A DNA stretch of 64,000 nucleotides from Mesostigma viride (lineage: Eukaryota; Streptophyta; Mesostigmatophyceae; Mesostigmatales; Mesostigmataceae): contig RPFO01000082.1 in the NCBI GenBank assembly GCA_009746045.1, forward strand, positions 2,076,612 to 2,140,611. Direction: 5' to 3'. The notes under the pieces are model-generated. The model did no database searches. It was not told where the DNA came from and saw only the letters and a list, made by a program, of their open reading frames with translations. The translations under genes were made by a program, and so were the position numbers. Of the stretch, positions 1 through 11,200 are shown piece by piece (the stretch's first letter is position 1; every line of letters begins with the position of its first letter).

Positions 1-239
1 TGCCACATCCACCCCGCTGCTGGCACGCTTTTGGTACAATTGTACCAACTGTTGGATGGGCTTGGCAGAGTGATGTATAGGTGTGGATGCACGCAGGGAT
101 GCAAACCAGTCACGCACGTTATCACTAGCATAAGCATGTGAGAGCTTGAACAACCATTCCCTAGCCTCATCCTGGGTATGGCCCTCTGCATGGCAGCCCC
201 GGGAATACTAGCTTATCCTCTTTCTTCGATTGGGATCAA

Positions 240-528
240 TTAATTAATTAATTAAACTCGTGCTCCCGTTGGGGAGTCACGGAGCACCGAAGTGCTTTTA
301 ATCCCTGTGTGTGCACTACAGGAGAAAGGGCAGAGACCCCCAGTCTCCTTCATGCCAAAGGCATGCCACAGCTGCAATCGGGCGCGGCTAGCTAAAAGGA
401 CAGGCTAACGATCCGGCAAACTGTGGGTGCAATAAGACCCGTGTGAGCATATCATAGCAAGGAGCGTGGGCAGGTAATCTGAACATGGCCAGGGCGTAGC
501 ATGGCTGTACTAGGACTAGGCTGAGTTT
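240..528 (-). mobile_element. 5'-truncated LINE, 3' end only, with 12-bp target duplication
   Basis: This 289-bp insertion is flanked by the perfect direct repeat gattgggatcaa (228-239 and 529-540). On the minus strand it ends in a stem-loop (CTCC-CAAC-GGAG type) followed by a TTAA tail at 240-255. Its body matches the segment at about 37600-37822, including the stretches around atatgct and ggcatgaaggaga, so the two are copies of one LINE 3' UTR. It sits inside the decayed gene at 1-2261. Confidence 0.8.
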
Positions 529-587
529 GATTGGGATCAAACCTGGGCCTACACAAGGCCATGTTGGTGGTGTTGGTCGTTCCTGCA

Positions 588-640
588 GGTGGCTGCTGCG
601 GCTGTTGCTGTTGCTGCTGCTGCTGCTGCTCCCCGCCCGC
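588..640. repeat. CTG/CAG trinucleotide run
   Basis: This imperfect run of ctg/ttg triplets on the plus strand encodes polyglutamine in the minus-strand decayed ORF. Confidence 0.8.
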
Positions 641-2474
641 TCGTTGCGCTGGTGCAGATTCTTGGTTGCCGTGTCCTCCCCCGCCCTGGTTGCCCCCCCT
701 TTCTCCACCATCCTCCCCCTCATCCCTCCTGCGCTTGGGTCGTGGTGCACATGCCTCAGCCTGTGCCCGTCGCTTGGCTGGCTTCAGTGATGCAACCAAC
801 CTGGCCACCGTGTCGGCCAGCCTGCCGTGCTCTGCCGGGGTGAGCTCCCTCCCCTCGTCTAGCATCCGCTGCGCCAGACGGAGTTGCTCCCGGACGTCCT
901 CTCGGTGCGACAATGTCGCTGGCCCAGGTTCTCCCCGGTGCGTCACCCGTGTACGCGCTGCTGTACCATCTCTGTTTGAAATGGTGTGGGTGGGTTGTGA
1001 CAGAAAATAATAAAGCTGCTCCGTTGAAACATCCTCATCTGGCATCAAACCAAACTCTGCTCTCACCGCCTCCCCCATCGACCCTCGCACAGCTGCCTTC
1101 TTTATGTTTTTGGCCATGCGCCTCCGCTGCTAATTGAGCATCCGACGCTCCAGCCTGCCGACGCTCTCCTCCCAGGCGGCCGGCTTCCTGCGGTACCGCT
1201 CCTCGGCCTCCCTGCGGGCCGGCCCCTGCAATGGCGCCAGCTCGGCGACCTTCCTGTATTTCCACGACTTCATGTCGCGGGCCAGACGTTCGCACCGCAC
1301 CTTGGTGTGAGACATCTTCACCCGGATCCGCACAGCGAGCGCTTCCGCCCGATCACGTTCCTGCTGCTCGCGCAGCTTCCTCTGCGCAATCACATTCCTC
1401 CGCCGCTGCTTCTTCTCCCGCTCGGCCTTGAAGACCGCCAGCCTCCGCTGTGCCTAGCTCCTTTTCTCGCGCCTGCATCGCCGGCGTCATCTCCACCAAG
1501 TCGTCGGCCTCAGCTAGGGCTCAGATGCCGACGGCCCCGTCAAAGAAAACTCGGATTCCTGAAGAATCCCGTCGATCTCCCTCGGGATCGTCGCTGACCG
1601 CCGCAGTCGCTGAAAACACGCCAGGTCCCCCCGCCTCACCACCTCGTGAGTCGGCGATACTGGCCTCCTCAGGGCCGCGCGGACCCGAGCAGCATCCTCC
1701 ATCTGCTGGGCGCGCTCACGTGAGCGCACGTCCCGAGCCACCTCTCCTCCGCGGACTCCTGCTCCTGCAGGCTACGTGCCACTGCGGCATCGGCTTCCTC
1801 CTGCGCGATGCGAGCCTCGTCTGCCGACGAAGGCTGCGGACCGAACAGCCCAAGGGAGCTGGTCTCCGACTCGCTGCCGGAATCCCCACCCGCCTGCTCA
1901 TCCGACGAGGTGACCCCCGGCCCCGCACCGCACGGCCGGTGCATATGGCGGTCCCCTCGGAACCACCACCGGGGTCGAACCCCTCGTCCTGCGCATATAT
2001 AAGAGGGATGCGCACCACCCTTTCCACCACATCCCTGTACGACGGGTCCTGCTCCTCCATGGCCACATCATCGGGATGCATCGGATCCAGATTGGACCTG
2101 TCCGAAAAGTCCTGGCGCATGCTCGCCAGGATTGAGTCAGACGTCCCCGAGTCATCTGACGCCGGGGACGAAGAAGAGTGCTGCTGCTGCACCTCCTCCT
2201 CGGAAGATGCCGCGCTCATCAGGGCCTTGCCCTTGTTGGTCGGAGCGTTCTTGGGTGCCATTTTTCCGAAAAAAAAAAAAGATGGGTAGAAAGTAGAGAG
2301 TAAAATGGGTAGGTTTTTGCTCGTCGTAACAACGCGTGTCTTTTTGCCGGAGTTTTTTAATGCAAGTTATGGGATACACAGAGCCAGAATGCTCAGGCAT
2401 GCAGTGCCAAATGGCGTGTGTGTGAACGATGAGACACCTTGGCATTAGGATACTGATGTGGCACATATACCGCT

Positions 2475-2760
2475 GGTCAGCCGTCACTTGCGGCTGACCA
2501 GACTTTGCATAAGTTAAGCCTAACTTACTGATCCTGGACGGACTAGCCTATCAGTTACAACCTGATCTAGTGAGTCCTAACATGACAACTACAGTCCTGG
2601 TACTGTGGTACCGGCTCATCACATACTGAGTCTTAGAGCCATGCACGTGTCCATGCCACGACTGCTCTAGTCCAGCACCGTCCCAGTACCCAATTGGGCG
2701 CCGGCGGTGCTGGCACGCGTCCACTTAGGCTACAGGCGGGAGACTTAGACTAACTCTCTC
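2475..2760. other. Series of consecutive inverted repeats (hairpin cluster)
   Basis: Several short inverted repeats follow one another. A perfect 11-bp stem CTGGTCAGCCG/CGGCTGACCAG lies near 2474-2501. Next are TAAGTTA/TAACTTA near 2510-2527, GGTAC/GTACC near 2596-2612, and AGCACCG/CGGTGCT near 2674-2712. The cluster lies just upstream of the minus-strand ORF that starts at 2261, so it could be the structured leader or LTR of the element that carried that ORF. The candidate copia LTR at 61045-62143 has a similar texture. Confidence 0.45.
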
Positions 2761-3019
2761 CGGAGCGCAGTGAAGGACCACGTACTACGCAGTGAGCGGG
2801 CAGCGGGCAGACCCTGAACCGCCCCAAAGTGCTTTTTTTGGCTGGGCGAAGCCAGCGGGTAACACTCAGTAGTACAGTAGCGGGTAACACTGTAAGGGTT
2901 AATTAAGGGTCAGCCATGCCATGCAAGAAAACTGCCCATATTTTGTACCACGCACAACCATATATAACAAAGCAGCAGCTTTGTTATCCATAGCCTTGAC
3001 TGCGTCGACATCAATGTTG

Positions 3020-3821
3020 TCATCGGCGGCAATGGCCAGCCAGCCGGCAATAGCTTGCACGCAACCAAGCACGGCCTCTCCCTAACATCCGTGTGAAGAA
3101 TTGCTTCTTGATATCCCTACTAGTCTCTAAACTAGGCTGCACATCGCTCGTGTGAGGAAACAGCTCGCCATCAAACCGTCGCTCGCTGAATGGCGCACTT
3201 CCCGTAAAATAGGAGTACGATGACACAAAGGGACTCCGGAGACGGGGAACTGTTACAACATATTCATCCACGAAAGGCAAGGGCTTCGTCAATTAAGGAG
3301 TAAATTGGCACCTAGATATGAATATGAGAACGTACCGCTAGTCGATCGACAACCATGACTCTCTTGCATTTGAGGTCTGTTTCGCACACCCCGCAGCAGA
3401 AATTCGTTGCGGCATGCACCTGCCATGGCATGCAGGTTGTGCATGTCGGGAGGTTAATAACAACCCCGACGCCGTGGGCGTCGGTAGTGCCAAGAAATCC
3501 TGCATTCGACATGACCGACGTTTGGGGCAAACTCGAATATATATGGATTATCGGTTTGCCAAGCCTGACGCAGCCTTGAAATTGGTCGGAAATATGCGGT
3601 AGCTCGGGAAAAAAAATTGCAGTGGTACTGAAAAAAGTTGTTCGGTCAAAGTCTTTAGAATTAAAAAATGCGTCGTTTATGATCATAAACTCGATCTTAG
3701 GGCGCACTTCATCGGGAAATTTTTTTGCTGCAGTCAGGTGGGGTCGAGAGAAAATCTGCGACCAAACAGCTAGGCACCCACCTGTGAATGACGCAATATG
3801 CTGTTCGATTCCGCAAATTTT
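3020..3821 (-). CDS. Hypothetical protein, at least three exons with ~50-bp introns (5' end not found)
   Basis: Three minus-strand exons join in phase: 3821-3782 (40 nt), 3727-3336, and 3283 to a stop at 3020-3022. The introns 3728-3781 (54 bp) and 3284-3335 (52 bp) are both GT-AG, and the phases (1 then 0) match at each junction. The product is about 231 residues as seen. It contains a Cys-rich stretch, CTTCMPWQVHAATNFCCGVC, which suggests zinc binding or disulfides, and then a Phe/Tyr/Ser-rich part. I do not recognise the family. A coding-like minus frame at 4102-3881 (VRVHDGDRIPGDRHGGLAGD) could be an upstream exon, but no splice joins it cleanly. The phase agreement argues for a real gene; the termini are uncertain. 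Confidence 0.45.
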
Positions 3822-4091
3822 CTGCCGAAAAAAAAATACTGGTGGACCAAATAACTCCTTAGGAGGATGAGCGTTAACTTTCAGCCTTGATAATGCTTTT
3901 TTACGCGCTCAACATCGCCTGCCAGACCGCCATGCCTGTCGCCCGGAATTCGGTCACCATCGTGCACGCGCACACCCAAATTTGCATTTGGCGCCACTTT
4001 TCGGGTACCGCTTACGAGGTCGGACTTTGGCGCGGCTCGTACCGTTGTGAAGGGTAAATTAAAAAAACCCGGAAAGAGAGGCAAGGCATAG

Positions 4092-4322
4092 GTGGGCTCC
4101 AACCCGGTATCCCACGAGCAGATGTACGTTGAAGTGTGCCTTGGCGCAGGCCTGCATGAAGTCTACACAACCAAATCTTGCCGAAGTTGCACAACATGTA
4201 CATTGCTACAAAGGGACCAATTGCGCAACCGCGCAGTGGACAGAGCTCGCGAACTACTTGCGGAGTTCAAGCCCCAGATTGACTGCTACCCCTGCACGGG
4301 AGCGCGATGCGGGCGGGGATGA
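4092..4322 (+). CDS. Possible small cysteine-rich protein (76 aa)
   Basis: This is an open frame from an ATG at 4092 to a stop at 4320-4322. The product carries a CRSCTTC motif near residue 30 and a CYPCTGARC motif near the C-terminus. The CxxC pairs about 37 residues apart resemble a small zinc-ribbon, with a charged helical segment between them. It overlaps a weaker minus-strand frame by a few bases. No neighbour explains it and I do not recognise it. It could equally be an exon of a larger gene. Confidence 0.25.
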   Translation: MGSNPVSHEQMYVEVCLGAGLHEVYTTKSCRSCTTCTLLQRDQLRNRAVDRARELLAEFKPQIDCYPCTGARCGRG

Positions 4323-4602
4323 GTGACCTCGCCAACCCCGCAGACAGCAGGGGAAAATCGCTTACAGGCGGTGGAGCAGAGGAAAATCCACGTGTGAGCT
4401 TCCTGCGCGTTTGTAACGGTATTTTACAACAGAAAGTTTGGTCCAACTGCCCAAAAGTTTGCGACGGTTATATCTGGAGCTCGCGAACAAAGGACATCGC
4501 AGAGTTTTCTAGTAGGAGCAATCTGGGCATACGGATCGACCTCTGCCATTGAAATGGCTCATCTGGATGTAACGCTTCAGAAACCTAAAAAATGGGCACG
4601 CC

Positions 4603-6237
4603 GTGGTTTGACCTTTTCGTGATTGGTCGCAACGAAATTTCGCGCAGCTCATTCGTCAAGCGGACTGTAAGTCACGCCGCTGAGTGGCTGGAGCCGAAAG
4701 CCGTTCGATAGAGTGTTAGCTAAAATTGTGCCAAGGCTGCGTTTTTAAAATTGTAGTATAAATGTTGAAACATGCTCTCGGTGGCAATGAACTCGTGCTA
4801 CCAGTTCCTAACATCATTTCAAAGAAACCCAGCGAATTGCATTTCACTTTTTTGTGTTTCCAGATTTTATGCCCCTTCGGCGAAAAAATGAGAATTATAG
4901 GAGCGCTGACAGGGGCAACACTGCATGTAGTGCTTATAATCGCTTTTACGTCTTTTCTTGCAGCTATATGACATCGCTCGGTAAGAGAAACGTGAACAGG
5001 TGCGTCCACTGCGGGCCGGCAGGGCGCACTTCCCATCTCCCTGGTGCCCAACCGACCGGTGGTCATGCAGAGCACACCGTGGGCGTGTAGAACACCCGGG
5101 TATCCAGAAACGAAGTGTACCACCACGTAGTCCAGACAGGCCTGACGGCTGACAGTCGTTAGGGCCCCGAAAAGTGACCAAGTCCTGTGAGGGACGTTAA
5201 TTGGAGGTGGCAGCTAGTTGACAGCACTGAACCATCGGCCCGCTATCCGGCAAAAAGGCAGAAAACATGGGGGTGTAAGGTGTTGTCGTTTGCAGCTAGC
5301 AGTCGTGCCGGCAGGCGCAAAGCAACTGCCAGCAGTGCCCACGGGGAGCGTTGCGTTGGCGTCGAGCAGCATATAACCAAGAAGTGGCGGGCCGGGGTGG
5401 TAGTCCTCAAGGCTATGCTAGTCCTCGAAGAACTTCCAGATGGCGTTCCAACTCCTAGCTAGGTAGACCGACCACTATTCCACTAATAATGGGGTGCGTA
5501 ACCCACCCCAACCGTGAGGTGGTGCTTATCTAGACCGCCCCTCAACAGAGGTGAAATGCCACCATATATATTAGGCGTGGGGTTAGAAGCGTGCTGAGGC
5601 TGGCAGCTGCATGCCAGCGGCGAACACAAAAGGCCAACGCCACCTTGGCGGGCCTGGCGTCCCACTGCCAGCAAAGTAAAAGCGCCAACTGCCTGCCAGG
5701 CGGTCAGTGAGCACGATGCCAGAAAGTCACCGTGCGACGATCGATGCTCGATCCTGCACGCCTAGCTAGAATATGATATACATGTATTGAGACACATGGT
5801 GTGCCATGCAAAAGGCAACAAGCTCCTCTACCCGGTAGCTATGGTCGCCATGCATGTACGTACGTTGAAAGTTGCAAGGGCCAAGGATGCCTACTGGCCC
5901 AACAGCTAGGGGAGAACGGCGACGGGTGATGGGGGTGGATGCAGCGGAAGGTGGGGGTGGGGATCATTGGAACGGAGGGAAGGGAAGCGGAAGGAATAGT
6001 GCTTTTCATCGCATGGATTTTGTCCAGCAGGGCCGCGTAGGATGCGAGCCTGGGTACCGCCTGCTCGGGGTATGTATGATGGGGGGGGGGGGCTGATTGC
6101 GAAATTCGCCGAGGCGTAGGTAATCTAGCAAGCGTTGTGTTTTACGAATCTGACAGTTGACAGATGTCGTTCTAGCCTGAAATACCGGCACCACCTACTA
6201 TAATACTACCGGCGACATACCATCTGCATATGTCATT
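4603..6237. other. Intergenic stretch, no supported gene
   Basis: Only short, compositionally random open frames occur here on both strands. A 10-12 nt G run lies at about 6081-6092. I see no conserved protein, RNA gene or terminal repeats. Confidence 0.5.
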
Positions 6238-6600
6238 TATTAAAAAAAATATTAAAAATTATAACATGACTCCGTTGGGAGATCGATCATGTAGAACATA
6301 TTCCTTGCCGGATAGATAGGTGGAGGTGGGCGGAGCCGTGGAATCGAACTATAAGCTTTCTAGTATAGAAAATCCGAACTACGCTACTCAGCAAAGCGCC
6401 CCTTCCGCTTGGGGGGAGGGGGCTTGCCCACACGGGCTGGCGTGTGAGCCTGGATAATCTTCTGCCACTTCGGCTTCTTGTTCTGCATAGCATGCAGTCC
6501 AAGCAAGAGAGAGAAAGCGGTGAATGTGGTGTTCAAACTGAGCTGGGACCACTAGGTCGGTCAGCAACATCTGGATATGCCATGGAGAAGTCCTAAAGTT
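6238..6600 (-). mobile_element. 5'-truncated LINE with the end of the reverse-transcriptase ORF
   Basis: The minus-strand frame around 6575-6390 contains DLVVPAQFEHHIHRFLSLAW. This matches the C-terminus of the RT ORF at 29050-29110 (DLVVPAQFENRIYSLSLAW), and a PSPQAEGALC tail follows. The 3' hairpin (6266-6290, loop gttg on the plus strand) and an A/T-rich tail (6238-6262) follow directly. Clear target duplications were not found. Confidence 0.7.
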
Positions 6601-6875
6601 GCTTGCATGCCTGATTCTCTCCCCCCGCAAGTTCCGGTATAGAGATCCACTACTACATGCAATATTCCCAATTGCTTGTGAAGCATATATCAATCGAGTA
6701 CCCATCATAGCTGTGCATATTAATAAGTGAGACAACTATGCTCACAGATGGTGCACGTAATCTCATGCAGTTCGATCCATTTTGTTCACGTGACTTACGT
6801 GAGACAAACCACTTAAATTAGCTGCTTGCAAACCACTTGATAGATAGAGCCTGCATGATTTGCCTAATTACCGTG

Positions 6876-7090
6876 CATGCAGGAGCAAACTAGCCATGTA
6901 GTAGACAACAATAGGATGTGTCGGTTGGTTGTACGCCGCTTGTCACATGCAACTTATTCAGCACGTAGATTGCGTCACGTGCAGGAGCAAACTAGCCATA
7001 TGTAGACAACACTAGGATCTGTCGGTTATATTAGTTGTATACGCCGCTTGTCACATGCGACTTATTCAGCACGTAGACTACGTCACGTGC
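6876..7090. repeat. Two-copy tandem duplication (~105 bp unit)
   Basis: Both units share gcaggagcaaactagccat, then gacaaca, then cgccgcttgtcacatgc and cttattcagcacgtaga. The first runs about 6876-6979 and the second about 6980-7090, with small indels. No coding content. Confidence 0.7.
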
Positions 7091-7133
7091 ATATATGGGT
7101 TCCCGTAAGCCAGCTATAATGTCAATGAACAAG

Positions 7134-7545
7134 GCTACTCGACCTCCGCGAGGAGGCCGACCGCACCCAGCGCAGCCACAATGTCATCGTCAAGGACTTC
7201 GACAAGCCAGCAGATAAGACCTCGACGACTCTTCTCACGGCATTTAAACACGACATTATTGGGCCCCCATGCAACTCACTGGTGAGCTGCGGATGTCGGC
7301 TACTCGCCTTCCCGCGCGCGGGGTAAGGCTGGCCCGGCTCCCGCGCTCCTCATCATCACCGGCCTAAAGTTAAGTACATGGCGGACAAGCTGTCGTTCCT
7401 CCGGAAAGTTAGGACTCGCTTCACGTTGGACGACGACTTGACCCTGGCCCAGCAACAACGGCGACGGGAGCTATCATCATGATGGCCGCCGACCGGCCTA
7501 CCTCCAGCTCCGGCAGACTGAGAGCGCATGAGGGGGGAAACCCGA
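7134..7545 (+). pseudogene. LINE ORF1 fragment
   Basis: The plus strand encodes pieces of the L1-like ORF1 seen intact at 47034-47904: SHNVIVKDF near 7176, FPRAR near 7308, then after frameshifts KYMADKLSFL near 7374 and LDDDLTLAQQQRRREL near 7425. Stops and frame changes disable it. Neither the family's 3' UTR nor its tail follows, so this is a partial relic. Confidence 0.7.
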
Positions 7546-8261
7546 CCGGTAAGTAGACGCACGGCAAGCCTAAGTCGGTGGGTCATCATAGCCATGGTTT
7601 CCTATCTGCTCGCGTCCCTCACCGCCATGCCGCACTGTACGCCGGTCTCGGCTTGCTTCCGTCACCACCGTGCTCTAGCCTCCCTGCCGGGTCCGACCCC
7701 GGGACACCCGCTTAAAACCAGGGGGGTCGGGGGGGGCGGAGCCCCCCCCGCCTTGTTGAGTTTATTCGTTTATTCCTGCGCCGGTGGTCCGACAGGGTGC
7801 GGCGTTGGTAACAACAACAGTGGTTATTTTAAGTGGTTATTTTTGTTGTCCAATTGTTGTTGTTTGGGTGGTTCCGCCAATTGTTGTTGTGGTTGTGGCC
7901 CACGCCGCATTGTCCAGTTATGGACCAGAGATGTAAAATGGGGACTCGAGTATCATCCAATCCTTGGTCTGAATTTTCACTTCAGCAGCTTGTCAGCCCT
8001 TTCGGCCCCTGCCAGGCTGCCACTCAAAGCGTGCGTTTGTTACTGTGTACACACAGCCAGCGTTCAGCCTGTGTTTATTCTTGTTGGGATTCGAGCAGCA
8101 GCCGTTCCCAAATTATGGCAGCTGCAGCCTTCACGTCTTGAGACAGGGATGGCATGAAGTCATTAATTTTATGGGCTGGCAAATTAGCAAGGTGCGTCGT
8201 TGCAATGTGCGAAAGCCATGGTTATGAATGACAGACACTGGAATGCTTTCCTTGGACAGCG

Positions 8262-11200
8262 ATGGCGCACAGTCCACGCCCATTCCGGCAATGGGCCATA
8301 CTGCTGTGTGTGAAAGCCTGCCTCTTGCTGCCGTCGCTTCTGGCAACGATCGATGGCATACAGGCTGCGCTAGCTTCATGCCCATGCGAGGTTTGCCCAT
8401 GTTATTGTCCATGCACAGACCGGCGGGAGATGCATCTAGCTTTCGTCCAGAACTACAATTTAAATGCCATTCAGCTAGATGACTCACAGAGCCGAACGGG
8501 TTTTCAGCTTTCCAGTGGTGCGCATCAAGCCGCTCGAGATAGAGGCTTGCAGTTGGGATATTATCAGCATTTTAAGGTATGGCCGCCTCCTTACATCTTG
8601 TGTAGCTATAGCATTCCGTTGCTGTAATTGACCAGATTATTTCGAAGGAAGCTATGCCATGTTCAAACCTTACTTACACGCCTACCGACCTTTACCCATG
8701 TGCAACCATGGGGCGGAATCGTGCAGTCGGAGGACGCCCGGAGTCTTCTGCGACATGTGCTTCAAGGGGAGTTGGTGGATGCGATCATAACAACATTGTA
8801 CAATGACATGGTAAGTGAATGAAATTGCCCACCTGGTCGCCAGGTGTCAGGAACGGCGTCTAACGAATGCGGATCACAATTTTACGATAATGATAATAAC
8901 CGTCGTTAGCCAAATAAACAGTCCCGCACCACCTGCCCCCAGGTATACCAAAATACACATTTCATAGATTGGGCGTCTGGCGCGTACGGTCTCGGCGAGG
9001 CCCGTGGTTTCCAAAGTTGCCATTCCCATTCTGGCCTGTACAAAGCCACGCCGCCGTTCCCACGCAACCTGTTACCGCAGTGGTCAGAATCACCTTGCGA
9101 CAAATGCTTTGCGAATCGACCTCACAGACTGCTATCCATGGCCTTTGTTTCAGGTTGCAAAGTTCAAGTGTTGCCGCGCTGTGCCCGGTGTGCGCCCTGC
9201 CGGGCTTTCACAGTTCACAGGCCCAACCAAGCCTTGGCCTTGGCGCCTCGGCTAGCGAATGCGTCACACCACAATTTTTGCGCCAGTTGCACACGAATTC
9301 ATAATTTCAAAGCGTAAGCTTCAAAAGCCCATACAGGAAATATGCACGTTGTCGTGGCCGGCAATGTCAATGCAATCATGCAAGACCGCAATATTATTGA
9401 CCGCACCCCCGAGCAGGTGGAAGCCGTGTGCTTGGGTTCACCTTGGGTGATGATGCCGAGAAACCCACTGTGGAAGGTTGAGGAGCTAGTTGCTGCACAT
9501 TGCCTAGGTTTCTTATGCGACATCCTGACATGCCCGTGTGCCGGTCTCTACAATCCAGCTCGGCTGCGGGTGTTTGTGGTCAGCATAGTCCTTCACTTTG
9601 TGGCAGCCTTCTGGTTGAGTACCTTGGGCAGAAGGCCATGCTTTGCATGCATGTTTGGCTTTTACACTAGAGATATCAAAGAGACAACCAGCGCAGGCCA
9701 GAAATGTGGAATAGTCCGGACCTTGGTAGCTCGACCCTGCTGTTATCTTATCCGCGTTTGTCGAGTCATTCAGGATGATGGAAATTAGTGGAGGTGAAGA
9801 TGTGTAGCCGCGGACATTAAAACATATGGCAGGCTAACGTTCATCGAGACCTAGACGGTGTAGGTAACAACAACCTCACATGATCAAGGCAGTTGTTCCT
9901 AGCAGCCAGGAGTGTCCAGTTGTAAGCACCACTGCTGCGATTGCCTTCCCGCCATTGAGTACAAAGAGGATTTATCATGGAAGAGGACTGCAACAAGAGC
10001 TGATGCTTGCGTTTGTTTGCAAATAATATAGTCATGAATAATTTTTATGAAGTACATGTTAGTGCCGGTAACTTGGTAGCACCGCTGGGGTTTGCCAACT
10101 GAATCCTTCATGGATGCCTGTGAACCTTAGAGCGCCATACACTCAGTTGTTAGGTCAGCAGATAATCATTTTATGTCACTCATTGCACTTGGTGATTGAT
10201 AGATCAGTGCTACACTGGTGATTGATTTATTACGTCACTTACATACTTGATTGCATGGGGTGGGGCCAGGGGTTATAGCTGGGCAACTCCCAGCTAAACC
10301 CCCAACCAATGAGCATGCCAGTTGACCCCTTCATTGGATCTGGGTAGTTGGCTCAACTAGGTAGACAAGTGCTTTACTCGTCATGTTCCACAATGAGTTG
10401 ACCCGCACGCAAACCTAAAGATTTGCTTTCCTTTTGGTTCGCAAACTTGGACGTCCACCTTATTTGGGGGCCACGTAAGCATTTGTGGCAAAGTGAACTT
10501 GACCACTCGGGTACCACCTGCATCCCGCCCTGTTCCGTGCTTCATCCCTAGGCTTTGCCCAGTTCTACTTCCATCCATGTAGTTCTATCCATCTAGTTCT
10601 ATCCATCTACTTCCATCCATCTAGTTCTATCCATCTAGTGCTATCCATCTACTTCCATCCATCTAGTTCTATCCATCTAGTTCTATCCATCTAGTTCCAT
10701 CCATCTAGTTCCATCCATCTAGTTCTATCCATCCAGTTTTCATTGCTTCTCACTGTTCCAGCTGTCCTCCAATATTGATGCACATATGCGGTCAATCTGT
10801 CTGCACCCCACTCCCTCCCGCCCGCCCGCCTGCTGTGTGCCCATCAATCCGCGCATGGACATAACCCCCCATGTTGGCGCACCCCCCACACCCCTGGGGC
10901 ACGCAGTTCATGGAACCCCTGCTGGCGGCCATCGGCCAGCACATCCCCGTCTACGTGGTGGGCACCACCCACGGGCTGCAGCTTGGCAAGCTGCGCCGTG
11001 CCGCGAGCGGCGCTGACTCGGCCGGGCTGATTCAGCCCACCTTGGTCAATGTAGGCATCATGGAGGAGACACTGTCCTCCCAGCTGGCGTCACGCCTGCT
11101 GGCTCGCGGCTTCCAGCGCGTGGACTGCATCTACAGCAACGACCAGAACGTCGCGTTCCGCGAGCGATGCCGGGCGGTAGCGCAAGCATTCCGCGACGCG

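Larger units (their letters stand above)
1..2261 (-). pseudogene. Decayed gag/ORF1-like gene, continues past the left edge
   Basis: Reading leftward from an ATG at 2261, coding-like sequence hops between all three minus frames. It starts with an acidic, Ser-rich N-terminus (2261 to about 1950). An Ala/Glu/Gln-rich helical stretch containing EEADAAVARSLQEQ follows near 1780-1830. Next come highly charged coiled-coil-like segments (1393-1130, KLREQQERDRAEAL) and a basic segment ending in a polyglutamine run (about 600-640). After a LINE insertion at 240-528 the coding texture resumes (239 to 1) with AREWLFKLSHAYASDNVRDW. At least four frameshifts and one stop are needed to read it through, so it is not intact. 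A retroelement gag or ORF1 is the best guess from composition and from the W/F-rich helical patch. I recognise no family, and a decayed host gene is possible. Confidence 0.4.
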
